The notes under the pieces are model-generated. The model saw only the letters and a program-made list of their open reading frames with translations. It was not told the DNA's origin and searched no databases. A DNA stretch of 64,000 nucleotides from F22 sp963675625 (GTDB lineage: Bacteria; Bacteroidota; Bacteroidia; Bacteroidales; Bacteroidaceae): assembly GCA_963675625.1 (NCBI GenBank), contig OY776497.1:434001-498000 (forward strand), given 5' to 3'. Numbering within the stretch: the stretch's first letter is position 1; each line of letters begins with the position of its first letter. This document shows positions 8,584-14,737 of the stretch, piece by piece. The position numbers were made by a program, and so were the translations under genes.

Positions 8584-9177
8584 ATGATGAAAACTAACGA
8601 TCAAATTCTTACAATCAAATCTGTTATCTTATACATATTAGAGTCTTTCCCTAAAGGAATAGATAATCTAAAATTGTATAAGCTGATGTACTTTGCACAG
8701 CAAGAACATTTGTGTCGTTTTGGCAGAACAATTTTTGATGATACGTTTAAAGCGTTACATCTAGGTCCTGTGCCAACTTTTACTCAAAAAGCATTTGAGT
8801 GTCATATCATGAACGATGAAATGACCGAAAACATGCGTCAGTTCTGCCAATCATTCGAGGTCACAAAGGTATCCAACGACCATAATAAACAAGTCACACG
8901 TATTTCGTCTACTGACAAGCCTGATATGGATGAGCTATCTAAATCGGATGTAGAATGTTTGGACAATATCATCAAGAAATATGGAAAAATGACGGCTTAT
9001 GCATTGTCTGACTTATCGCATGGAGACCAAGCTTGGAAAGATACAAGAGAAAAGATGAAGGAGGATCCAGAAATGAATCGAATCACTTCTGTGGAGATTT
9101 TGAAAGCAGCTAATGCCTCTCCTGAAATGATTGATTACGTCAAGGAAAATATCCGAATCATGAATGCTTTAAGTTAG
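8584..9177 (+). CDS. Panacea (SocA/GepA-like, DUF4065) domain protein
   Basis: Residues about 15-65 match the Panacea fold signature: KLYKLMYFAQQEHLCRFG, then FDDTFKALHLGPVPTF. The C-terminal part keeps YALSDLSHGDQAW, similar to the L...H...W pattern of the family. Panacea domains commonly act as antitoxins, or as adaptors such as SocA that deliver partner proteins to ClpXP. The start at 8584 is forced by the promoter. No toxin gene is adjacent in the usual operon layout, although a 39-codon open remnant without a start follows at once. It may be an orphan antitoxin. Confidence 0.75.
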   Translation: MMKTNDQILTIKSVILYILESFPKGIDNLKLYKLMYFAQQEHLCRFGRTIFDDTFKALHLGPVPTFTQKAFECHIMNDEMTENMRQFCQSFEVTKVSNDHNKQVTRISSTDKPDMDELSKSDVECLDNIIKKYGKMTAYALSDLSHGDQAWKDTREKMKEDPEMNRITSVEILKAANASPEMIDYVKENIRIMNALS

Positions 9178-9181
9178 TATC

Positions 9182-9299
9182 TGATGGATGTGAGTATTCT
9201 AGTCTCGATGACGAAGATATATCATACATTAAAGGTCTCATTATTGACTCTCCTTTGAGTAAACGCAAAATTTTAAAGAAGTTTAAAATCATTGAGTAA
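9182..9299 (+). pseudogene. Short open remnant after the Panacea gene
   Basis: A frame without a start codon encodes about 39 residues ending LSKRKILKKFKIIE. It begins five bases after the Panacea stop, in a different frame. It looks like the tail of a coding sequence that lost its front, but it may be chance. Confidence 0.25.
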
Positions 9300-9563
9300 A
9301 GAATAGCCACTAGAAAAAGACGACACTCTACAAGACAGCTACAGTCACCACACCAATTATTCTAAACGAGCACATCGTGAAAGAACTCACTTTTATTTGT
9401 AATTTAGATTTTATTTGATTATATTTACACTCAAAACAATTTTAAGTCACTATTTGAAAAAGCGATTGATCATTTTCTAACTAGTTAGAATTGATATGTA
9501 GTTCCACGCTTTATATGTTTAACGCTATCCTGCGGAACTAAGGATAACTTAAAATAATATGTT
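9300..9563. other. Intergenic region with a leader hairpin
   Basis: No gene seen. An imperfect inverted repeat (AGTTCCACGC at 9500-9509 and GCGGAACT at 9532-9539) precedes the next gene and may fold in its leader. No clear -7 box was found. Confidence 0.35.
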
Positions 9564-9914
9564 ATGAGTAGGGTTGATTATAATCGAGAAGTAGAGTTTG
9601 GATTCTCTTACAAGACAGTGTATGATGCTGTTATGGAAGCAGCACATGAAATGAGTGGAATTAGCTTATCTAGTGCCAACGAGAAAAATGGATCTTTTGT
9701 CCTAGAAACTGGGGCTCGGTTGCTTAGTCTAGGAGAAAAAATATCTATCCATTTAACACAGCTTACTCCTAAGCGAACAAAGATGGAAATTCTGTCTTCA
9801 CTTGGGGTGAATGAAATCTTTGAAAGGGATAAAGATTTCGCTATAAACCGAAAGAACGTCATAAAGGTCATTGATAATATGTCCAAGGTTTTATCACAGA
9901 AACTAAAGAGTTAG
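9564..9914 (+). CDS. Small conserved-type hypothetical protein
   Basis: This 116-residue soluble protein has an alternating helix-strand layout: FSYKTVYDAVMEAAHEM, then a strand with NGSFVLETGARLLSLGEKISIHL, then a strand with TKMEILSS, then a final helix. It resembles a widespread group of about 110-residue proteins with a GxF..xTG..L.S.GE.I.I pattern and no agreed function. It has no signal peptide. I would not assign a role. Confidence 0.6.
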   Translation: MSRVDYNREVEFGFSYKTVYDAVMEAAHEMSGISLSSANEKNGSFVLETGARLLSLGEKISIHLTQLTPKRTKMEILSSLGVNEIFERDKDFAINRKNVIKVIDNMSKVLSQKLKS

Positions 9915-9985
9915 ATGGGGCTGGGAGCCTAGACACGAAAAGTATAATTATTTTTCATAATTGCGATATTTTTTCAAGAAATTAC

Positions 9986-9993
9986 TATATTTG
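9986..9993 (+). promoter_or_regulatory. -7 box of the PEGA lipoprotein gene
   Basis: TATATTTG about 50 bases before the start at 10045. Confidence 0.5.
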
Positions 9994-10044
9994 CTTACCA
10001 TTATGAAATAATAAACGATTCATTCAATAAATAAGACTTCGCCT

Positions 10045-10461
10045 ATGAGATCTATTTCTACCCGTATCTTTCCAATACTATGCCTTATGATATGCAGCAT
10101 GGTGCTGTCTAGTTGTTCCAATATATTGGGTAAACGACAATATACCTTGCTTATCACGTCTTCGCCTGAACAAGCAGATATTGTAGTGCGCGATAAACAT
10201 GGGAAACTGGTGTATGATGGAGAGACGCCGGCACGTATCTTGGTGAGAGCTAGTACGCGCTTTTCGAAACAAAAATACGCTATAACGATGAGCAAGGTGG
10301 GATATGAAACGCAGACGAAAGTGTACACTAGTTGTCACGATAAGAATTATACGTCTGATTTTATTCTTGCATGTGCCTTTGATGTAGATGGTATAGGGGT
10401 CAGGGATAAATTACCACAGAGGGAAGATTACTTCAATATGTGCTTAATGCCTATGCATTAG
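10045..10461 (+). CDS. PEGA-domain-like lipoprotein
   Basis: The 138-residue product has a signal sequence ending in the lipobox LSSC, so it should be anchored by the Cys at about residue 24. Residues about 33-100 (LLITSSPEQADIVV, DGETPARILV, YAITMSKVGYETQTK) match the PEGA repeat type, a small beta domain of surface proteins that often sits next to peptidoglycan or sugar-binding modules. It is probably a small envelope protein. It has its own promoter and no operon partner on this strand. Confidence 0.65.
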   Translation: MRSISTRIFPILCLMICSMVLSSCSNILGKRQYTLLITSSPEQADIVVRDKHGKLVYDGETPARILVRASTRFSKQKYAITMSKVGYETQTKVYTSCHDKNYTSDFILACAFDVDGIGVRDKLPQREDYFNMCLMPMH

Positions 10462-10497
10462 CCCTTTAAGTCACCTCCCCTCTTCTGTGTATGTGGT

Positions 10498-11022
10498 CTA
10501 TAGCCGTACTCCGAAATGGATGGCCAGCAGGTTATGGCTCAATGCTTCTTGCATTTCGGCGGAAAAATAATCTCCATTATAGCGTTTGACGCGCTCCAAT
10601 TCTTGTAGTTCGTAGCCCAAGGTGAGGAAGAAGCGCTGGGTACCATACACCCTAAAGTCGAGACCGATGGCTGGATGGAGGTAGAAGCCTCCATTGGTCT
10701 GATGGGCCAGGGCTAAACTGTATCCTGTATCGCACTGGACAAATAGGGCGCATCGCTTCCAATGTTTTAAGGATACTTGGGTGTCAAAATAGAGGGGCAA
10801 TAAGGGCTTCTCGTACTTCATCAAACCGGTACCTAGGCCGACACGCCAATATCGATTAAGTGGATAGTTGGCTTGTAGGTGCCATTCTATAGGGGTATAG
10901 GAGGGCACGCTGAGGTCGATGCCTGTGCCGATGCTGGTGGATAGGGCTATTTTATGTGGCGATTGGGCATGTACTTGGATGCCGCAAAGAATAAGGGATA
11001 GCATCAATAATATCTTTTTCAT
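10498..11022 (-). CDS. Small outer-membrane beta-barrel protein
   Basis: The 174-residue protein has a clear signal peptide cleaved after VHA, before Gln. The mature part alternates short strands rich in Gly and aromatics (WRVGLGTGLMKY, FFLTLGYELQELERV, LLAIHFGVRL) and ends in a hydrophobic residue, as outer-membrane barrels do. Its start overlaps the end of the upstream lipoprotein gene by four bases, so the two are co-translated and probably act together at the surface. The TetR operator upstream may control both. Confidence 0.65.
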   Translation of the reverse strand: MKKILLMLSLILCGIQVHAQSPHKIALSTSIGTGIDLSVPSYTPIEWHLQANYPLNRYWRVGLGTGLMKYEKPLLPLYFDTQVSLKHWKRCALFVQCDTGYSLALAHQTNGGFYLHPAIGLDFRVYGTQRFFLTLGYELQELERVKRYNGDYFSAEMQEALSHNLLAIHFGVRL

Positions 11023-11741
11023 TGTATATATACTTTTATGGATTGGACAATGTGTAATGCGGTGGTGACACCTGTCATGTCGTCATAGAGGGTGCCATCG
11101 CTACCGTCGGGACTGCTGTGCCCTATCAGTTGGGCTTGATATTCGCGTACTGAGTCGTCGAGATGGATGGTTGCGGCATAGACAAGGGCTGGCTGGCCGC
11201 TGCCGTCTTTGCCTCCCGAATAATGGGGATCTCCTGGGGCGATGCCTTTGGAATAGGTCTCGTTGAAATCGGTAGAGTGATTGATTTCTACTTTGAGTAC
11301 AAAGTCGTGGAGCACGGATGTGGGGGTCACTTTCAAGGCAAAACTGCCTCGTGGGGTGGCGCCAGAGATGCCGTCGGTAAGGGGTTGACTTTTGGTGGGT
11401 AGGTACAGGCCATCGGGGTACTCTACTCCTCGGGCATGTGCCCAGTAGGGTAAGGATTCTTTGCGTCGATTGCCATGGGCTGCTACCCAGGCTTGATGCC
11501 CAGCTTTGTAGGTGACATAGACGGTGGATAGGTAGTGCCCTTGGGTATCTTCTAGCCAGATAGCGATCTGGGGGGCATTCTTCTTGTCGATGCCTAGAAA
11601 CAAGGGATAGTCATGGAGCCAATTTTCTCCCTTCTCTAGGCTGACTCTCACGTCTCCGCTGTCGTAGGAAACGAGGTCGTCCTGGCAGGAGAAGAGACTG
11701 CCTAGCAGGAGAACGAAACTTAAAATGTGCATTGTTTTCAT
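11019..11741 (-). CDS. Lipoprotein of unknown function
   Basis: The frame extends to 11825, but the Met at 11741 starts a normal export signal (MKTMHILSFVLLLGSLFSC) ending in lipobox LFSC. The mature domain has FNETYSKGIAPGDPHYSGG, then GQPALVYAATIHLDD and GHSSPDGSDGTLY. The GxPALVY..TI pattern resembles DUF2271-type periplasmic proteins, but I am not certain. It overlaps the barrel gene downstream. A palindrome at 11769-11786 lies 28 bases before its start, suggesting control by the divergently considered TetR gene upstream on the same strand. Confidence 0.6.
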   Translation of the reverse strand: MKTMHILSFVLLLGSLFSCQDDLVSYDSGDVRVSLEKGENWLHDYPLFLGIDKKNAPQIAIWLEDTQGHYLSTVYVTYKAGHQAWVAAHGNRRKESLPYWAHARGVEYPDGLYLPTKSQPLTDGISGATPRGSFALKVTPTSVLHDFVLKVEINHSTDFNETYSKGIAPGDPHYSGGKDGSGQPALVYAATIHLDDSVREYQAQLIGHSSPDGSDGTLYDDMTGVTTALHIVQSIKVYIQ

Positions 11742-11768
11742 TGTTTGATACATTATATAGTATTTACT

Positions 11769-11786
11769 TGTTCCCAAGTGGGAACA
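11769..11786. promoter_or_regulatory. Candidate TetR operator 1
   Basis: TGTTCCCAAGTGGGAACA is a perfect 8-bp inverted repeat with a two-base spacer, between the TetR gene and the lipoprotein gene. This is the size and symmetry of a TetR-family site. Related sequences lie before the TetR gene itself. Confidence 0.55.
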
Positions 11787-11821
11787 TTTATTGCAAAAAA
11801 AAGGATGGAGAGGGTGCAAGG

Positions 11822-12427
11822 TCACGAAAGGACCTTGCGTATTTGCATCTCTATGCCTTCAAGAAAGAGGTTCCAACCTTGATCTTGGTTGATGGCTATA
11901 CCGTTGTACACGGGACAGAACTCCTCGAGCATGACAAGATAGGTGATGGAGGCGGTAAAGACGGTGGCGAGGGAGGCCACTTGATGGTGGGGCAATCCAG
12001 ATAGCTGTGCTACTTTATCGATTAGTTTGAGTCCCGCCGTTTCTCGCTGTTCGCGAAGGGCAACGATAAAGTCGTTTTTGGAGGACAATTCCCATCTGTA
12101 TAGGCGTCTTAGGGTGTGGTTGTGACGAAGGATGTGGACTTGCTGGCGGAGGATGCCTGTGAGGTAGGTGGCTAGATCAGTATCTGCTGGCTTGTCTATG
12201 GAGAAGTTTATCCAGAAGTCATTACGACGGATATAGGCGGCCATCAAGCCTTCTACGGAGTCGAAATAACGATAAATCAATATTTTGGATACGCCAGATT
12301 GTTTGGCTACGGCATTGATGCCAATCTGCTCGAAGCCATCTTGCGCAATCATTTCTCCGATAGCGTCTAGTAGACGTTGCTCGGTGGCTTCTCTATTTCT
12401 TCCTGTTGGGGTTGTTTTGGTGTCCAT
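11822..12427 (-). CDS. TetR/AcrR-family transcriptional regulator
   Basis: Residues about 13-60 form the TetR DNA-binding domain (EQRLLDAIGEMIAQDGFEQIGINAVAKQSGVSKILIYRYF), where the helix-turn-helix ends in the typical YRYF. The remaining 140 residues form the ligand-binding helical domain, with little sequence conservation. The 201-residue length is normal. It precedes the lipoprotein and barrel genes on the same strand, and palindromes flank it on both sides, so it probably controls itself and those genes. Its ligand is unknown. Confidence 0.9.
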   Translation of the reverse strand: MDTKTTPTGRNREATEQRLLDAIGEMIAQDGFEQIGINAVAKQSGVSKILIYRYFDSVEGLMAAYIRRNDFWINFSIDKPADTDLATYLTGILRQQVHILRHNHTLRRLYRWELSSKNDFIVALREQRETAGLKLIDKVAQLSGLPHHQVASLATVFTASITYLVMLEEFCPVYNGIAINQDQGWNLFLEGIEMQIRKVLS

Positions 12428-12436
12428 ATTCGTTCT

Positions 12437-12477
12437 TGTTACTTATCGGGAACAAATATAAGTAACCACATGGTAAC
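12437..12477. promoter_or_regulatory. Candidate TetR operators 2 and 3 before the TetR gene
   Basis: Ten bases upstream of the TetR start, TGTTACTTATCGGGAACA (12437-12454) shares one half with operator 1. A second site, GTAACCACATGGTAAC (12462-12477), matches operator 1 at 11 of 16 positions. A 9-bp inverted repeat (12438-12446 and 12458-12466) overlaps both. The layout suggests autoregulation. Confidence 0.4.
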
Positions 12478-12562
12478 ACGCAAGTTAATACACACTTTTT
12501 AAATAGGATGAGTCGTTTTTTAACATGAATGAGATGTCCTTGATAGGGGTAGAAGCGTAGCG

Positions 12563-13234
12563 TTATCTCCAATCTTCGGCCCAAAACCAGTTGTTGTTGC
12601 TTGTATCTATATCGTAATCGGAAACGTGAAATTCGGGGACATCCACAACAATCCATTCAACAGGATTGATCCACCATACATTGCAGCATGCCACACACAT
12701 GTTGTAGGTAAATGGCTGGGGTTTCATAAGGTTCGTCAGGGACTGGGGAACTAATTTTCTATCTATCCCATCGCTTGTAAGGCGCACGAGCTCTTGGGGG
12801 AAATCAATGCGCAACGCATAGGGGCGCAGGCCAGTTTCAACTGGGGTTTTATCTAAAATCGTATTGGTGAGTTCGGTGATCTCGCCATCCCCCACTCTTT
12901 TGGTGATGGGGGCTGTCTGCAATAAGGCTTCTCGCACTTTCTGAATCAGCACGGGGGAAATGGTGCTTAGGGTATCTTTTGTGTGGTCACCCAAATGACT
13001 GGGCAAGGACTGGGCGTCAACTTGCAGTGCACAGAGGCTCAACAGGCTGATAAGAAGGCAGATGGGGGGAAGAGTATTGGAAATAAACAGGAAACATTTA
13101 TCAATAATAATATTATCATTGATAAATGAATCACCATATTGACAAGCATTCGTCATCTGATATTCCTTACGCCTATAATATAGCAATTTACCAACAAAAC
13201 AAGGTAGAATACGTATAAAATCTATTTTCTTCAT
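12563..13234 (-). CDS. Secreted protein of unknown function
   Basis: The start at 13234 (MKKIDF) follows a -7 box at 13259-13266 by about 25 bases, which excludes the longer frame from 13291. A hydrophobic stretch around residues 55-75 ending in VDAQS looks like an export signal unusually far from the start. A Met at 13156 would shorten the front by 26 residues. The mature part has two close Cys (CVACC) and a Trp-rich end (NNNWFWAEDW). No family is recognised. A 34-base palindrome lies within its 5' coding part. Confidence 0.5.
   Translation of the reverse strand: MKKIDFIRILPCFVGKLLYYRRKEYQMTNACQYGDSFINDNIIIDKCFLFISNTLPPICLLISLLSLCALQVDAQSLPSHLGDHTKDTLSTISPVLIQKVREALLQTAPITKRVGDGEITELTNTILDKTPVETGLRPYALRIDFPQELVRLTSDGIDRKLVPQSLTNLMKPQPFTYNMCVACCNVWWINPVEWIVVDVPEFHVSDYDIDTSNNNWFWAEDWR
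13095..13128. repeat. Near-perfect 34-base palindrome
   Basis: CATTTATCAAT and ATTGATAAATG flank an AT-rich centre, giving 17-base arms with a single mismatch. It lies inside the 5' part of the secreted-protein gene, just before its signal-peptide codons, so it could be an operator or an mRNA hairpin. Confidence 0.7.
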
Positions 13235-13258
13235 ATGTTTGATGTGATTTTGTTTATA

Positions 13259-13266
13259 CAAATATA
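13259..13266 (-). promoter_or_regulatory. -7 box of the secreted-protein gene
   Basis: On the minus strand the bases read TATATTTG, about 25 bases before the start at 13234. Confidence 0.5.
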
Positions 13267-13437
13267 CATATCTTGTTGTAACAAGCAACAACTATTTTTG
13301 TTAATCTACTTCGTTTTAACAAAATTCCAGTTTGCGAACTTTTTGTCAAATAAAGGCTTTACTAAAACAGTGGATTTATCATGATTGCTAGGGTGCTTAT
13401 GAGATAAGCAGGTCTGAAATGTCACCTATAAAAATAG

Positions 13438-13480
13438 CTCCAATTCTTGCAAGTTTTTCAAGAACTTGCAAGAATTGGAG
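13438..13480. repeat. Dispersed palindrome, copy 2
   Basis: An 18-bp perfect inverted repeat (13438-13455 and 13463-13480) with a seven-base loop. Both arms are identical to the inner 18 bases of the copy at 7213-7259, and only the loop differs. Confidence 0.85.
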
Positions 13481-13514
13481 AGGTAGGGGGGAAATAATCA
13501 AGGTATATAAAAAA

Positions 13515-13550
13515 AGAGGGGGTGTCAACAATGTTGACATCCCCACTCTT
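13515..13550 (-). terminator. Terminator of the rubrerythrin operon
   Basis: A GC-rich hairpin (GGGTGTCAAC pairing with GTTGACATCC, AAT loop) lies 22 bases after the rubrerythrin stop. On the minus strand it is followed by a run of T. Confidence 0.75.
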
Positions 13551-13571
13551 CTCCTCAATGGATCGACTAGA

Positions 13572-14120
13572 TTACTTGAAGTAACGATTGTACAATCCTT
13601 CGAACGCCTTTCCGTGACGTGCTTCATCCTTACACATTTCGTGAACGGTGTCGTGGATTGCGTCTAGATTTTGCTTTTTAGCATTTGTAGCGATGCGCTT
13701 CTTGTCTTCGCATGCACCTTGTTCGGCCATCATACGCTTGTATAGGTTGGTCTTTGTATCCCATACTACGTCGCCTAGAAGTTCGGCGAACTTAGCTGCG
13801 TGTTCTGCTTCTTCCCAAGCAAAACGCTTGTAAGCTTCTGCAACTTCTGGATAACCTTCGCGATCTGCCTGACGGCTCATTGCTAGGTACATACCTACTT
13901 CTGTACATTCGCCTAGAAAGTGTGCATTTAGATCGGCAATCATTTCTTCATCACAACCTTTAGCTACACCAATAACGTGTTCGTCTGCGAACTGAAGTGG
14001 GCCGTTTGCTGATTCATCGATTGCTACAAACTTGCTAGCTGGTACGCCACATGTTGGACATTTTTCTGGAGCTGCATCACCTTCGTGGATATAACCACAT
14101 ACTGTACATCTAAATTTCAT
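13572..14120 (-). CDS. rbr: Reverse-type rubrerythrin
   Basis: The N-terminal rubredoxin-like domain binds one iron through two CxxC pairs (Cys5, Cys8, Cys21, Cys24). The C-terminal ferritin-like domain has Glu/His motifs for the diiron site (ECTEVGMY, WEEAEHAA, DEARHG). With rubredoxin first, this is the reversed order typical of anaerobes. The enzyme reduces hydrogen peroxide in the cytoplasm. The length of 182 residues is usual. It follows a Fur/PerR-type gene by 38 bases with no terminator between, so peroxide-responsive co-transcription is likely. Confidence 0.93.
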   Translation of the reverse strand: MKFRCTVCGYIHEGDAAPEKCPTCGVPASKFVAIDESANGPLQFADEHVIGVAKGCDEEMIADLNAHFLGECTEVGMYLAMSRQADREGYPEVAEAYKRFAWEEAEHAAKFAELLGDVVWDTKTNLYKRMMAEQGACEDKKRIATNAKKQNLDAIHDTVHEMCKDEARHGKAFEGLYNRYFK

Positions 14121-14158
14121 AATAGTCTTTTTTTGAATTGAATTAATATTTTTTCGGC

Positions 14159-14584
14159 CTACGAATAAGCCTTCTTACTATCTTTACACTTGGCACAAAT
14201 TCCGCGATAATAAATCTGGATGTCGTGCAATTCGTGTGGACCCGCATCAGGTAAGGCAGATAAATCTGTCACCTCGGGCATGTCGTAAATGGCTCCACAA
14301 ACCTGGCACAAAAAGTGTGGATGCACACTGGTGTCGGCATCATAGTTGGTGGTTTTATCATCAATTGTGAGTCGTTGGATGACCCCGCGTTCGCTGAAGA
14401 GATCTACGGTGTTGTAGACGGTTGTCTTGGACAATGAGGAGATCTCGGGAGCCAATGCTTGGTAGATGCTATCTACATTGGGGTGGGTGCGATGCTCTAT
14501 CAAATACTTCAAAATAGCCACGCGGGGTTTTGAAGGACGGATGTCGTGAGATAGTAATCGCTTCTTTAAATTTTCGACTGTCAT
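14159..14584 (-). CDS. Fur-family regulator, PerR-like
   Basis: This 141-residue protein has the Fur winged helix (SKPRVAILKYLIEHRTHPNVDSIYQAL, then SKTTVYNTVDLF) and the dimer domain with HPHFLCQVCG and GICAKCK. The two CxxC pairs are the structural zinc site. Pairing with rubrerythrin suggests a peroxide sensor (PerR) rather than an iron regulator, but this is inferred from context. A -7 box lies at 14613-14620. The gene heads a two-gene operon. Confidence 0.85.
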   Translation of the reverse strand: MTVENLKKRLLSHDIRPSKPRVAILKYLIEHRTHPNVDSIYQALAPEISSLSKTTVYNTVDLFSERGVIQRLTIDDKTTNYDADTSVHPHFLCQVCGAIYDMPEVTDLSALPDAGPHELHDIQIYYRGICAKCKDSKKAYS

Positions 14585-14612
14585 AATTGTAATGATTTCA
14601 TTTTCGATACCA

Positions 14613-14620
14613 CAAAGGTA
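14613..14620 (-). promoter_or_regulatory. -7 box of the Fur-family/rubrerythrin operon
   Basis: The minus strand reads TACCTTTG, matching TAnnTTTG, about 30 bases before the regulator start. Confidence 0.5.
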
Positions 14621-14643
14621 GTTATTTCAACGCAAAAAAAAAG

Positions 14644-14696
14644 AGTCTTGCCACTTTTTCGCAGAATATTTATAATCCTTAACTGGTGGCAAGACT
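14644..14696 (-). terminator. Terminator after clpC
   Basis: An 11-bp perfect inverted repeat (AGTCTTGCCAC and GTGGCAAGACT) encloses a 31-base loop. On the minus strand it is followed by a run of nine T. It separates clpC from the Fur-family operon. Confidence 0.7.
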
Positions 14697-14737
14697 TTAT
14701 TAAAACTTATTTGATATTTATACTGAGTACAATTTAG

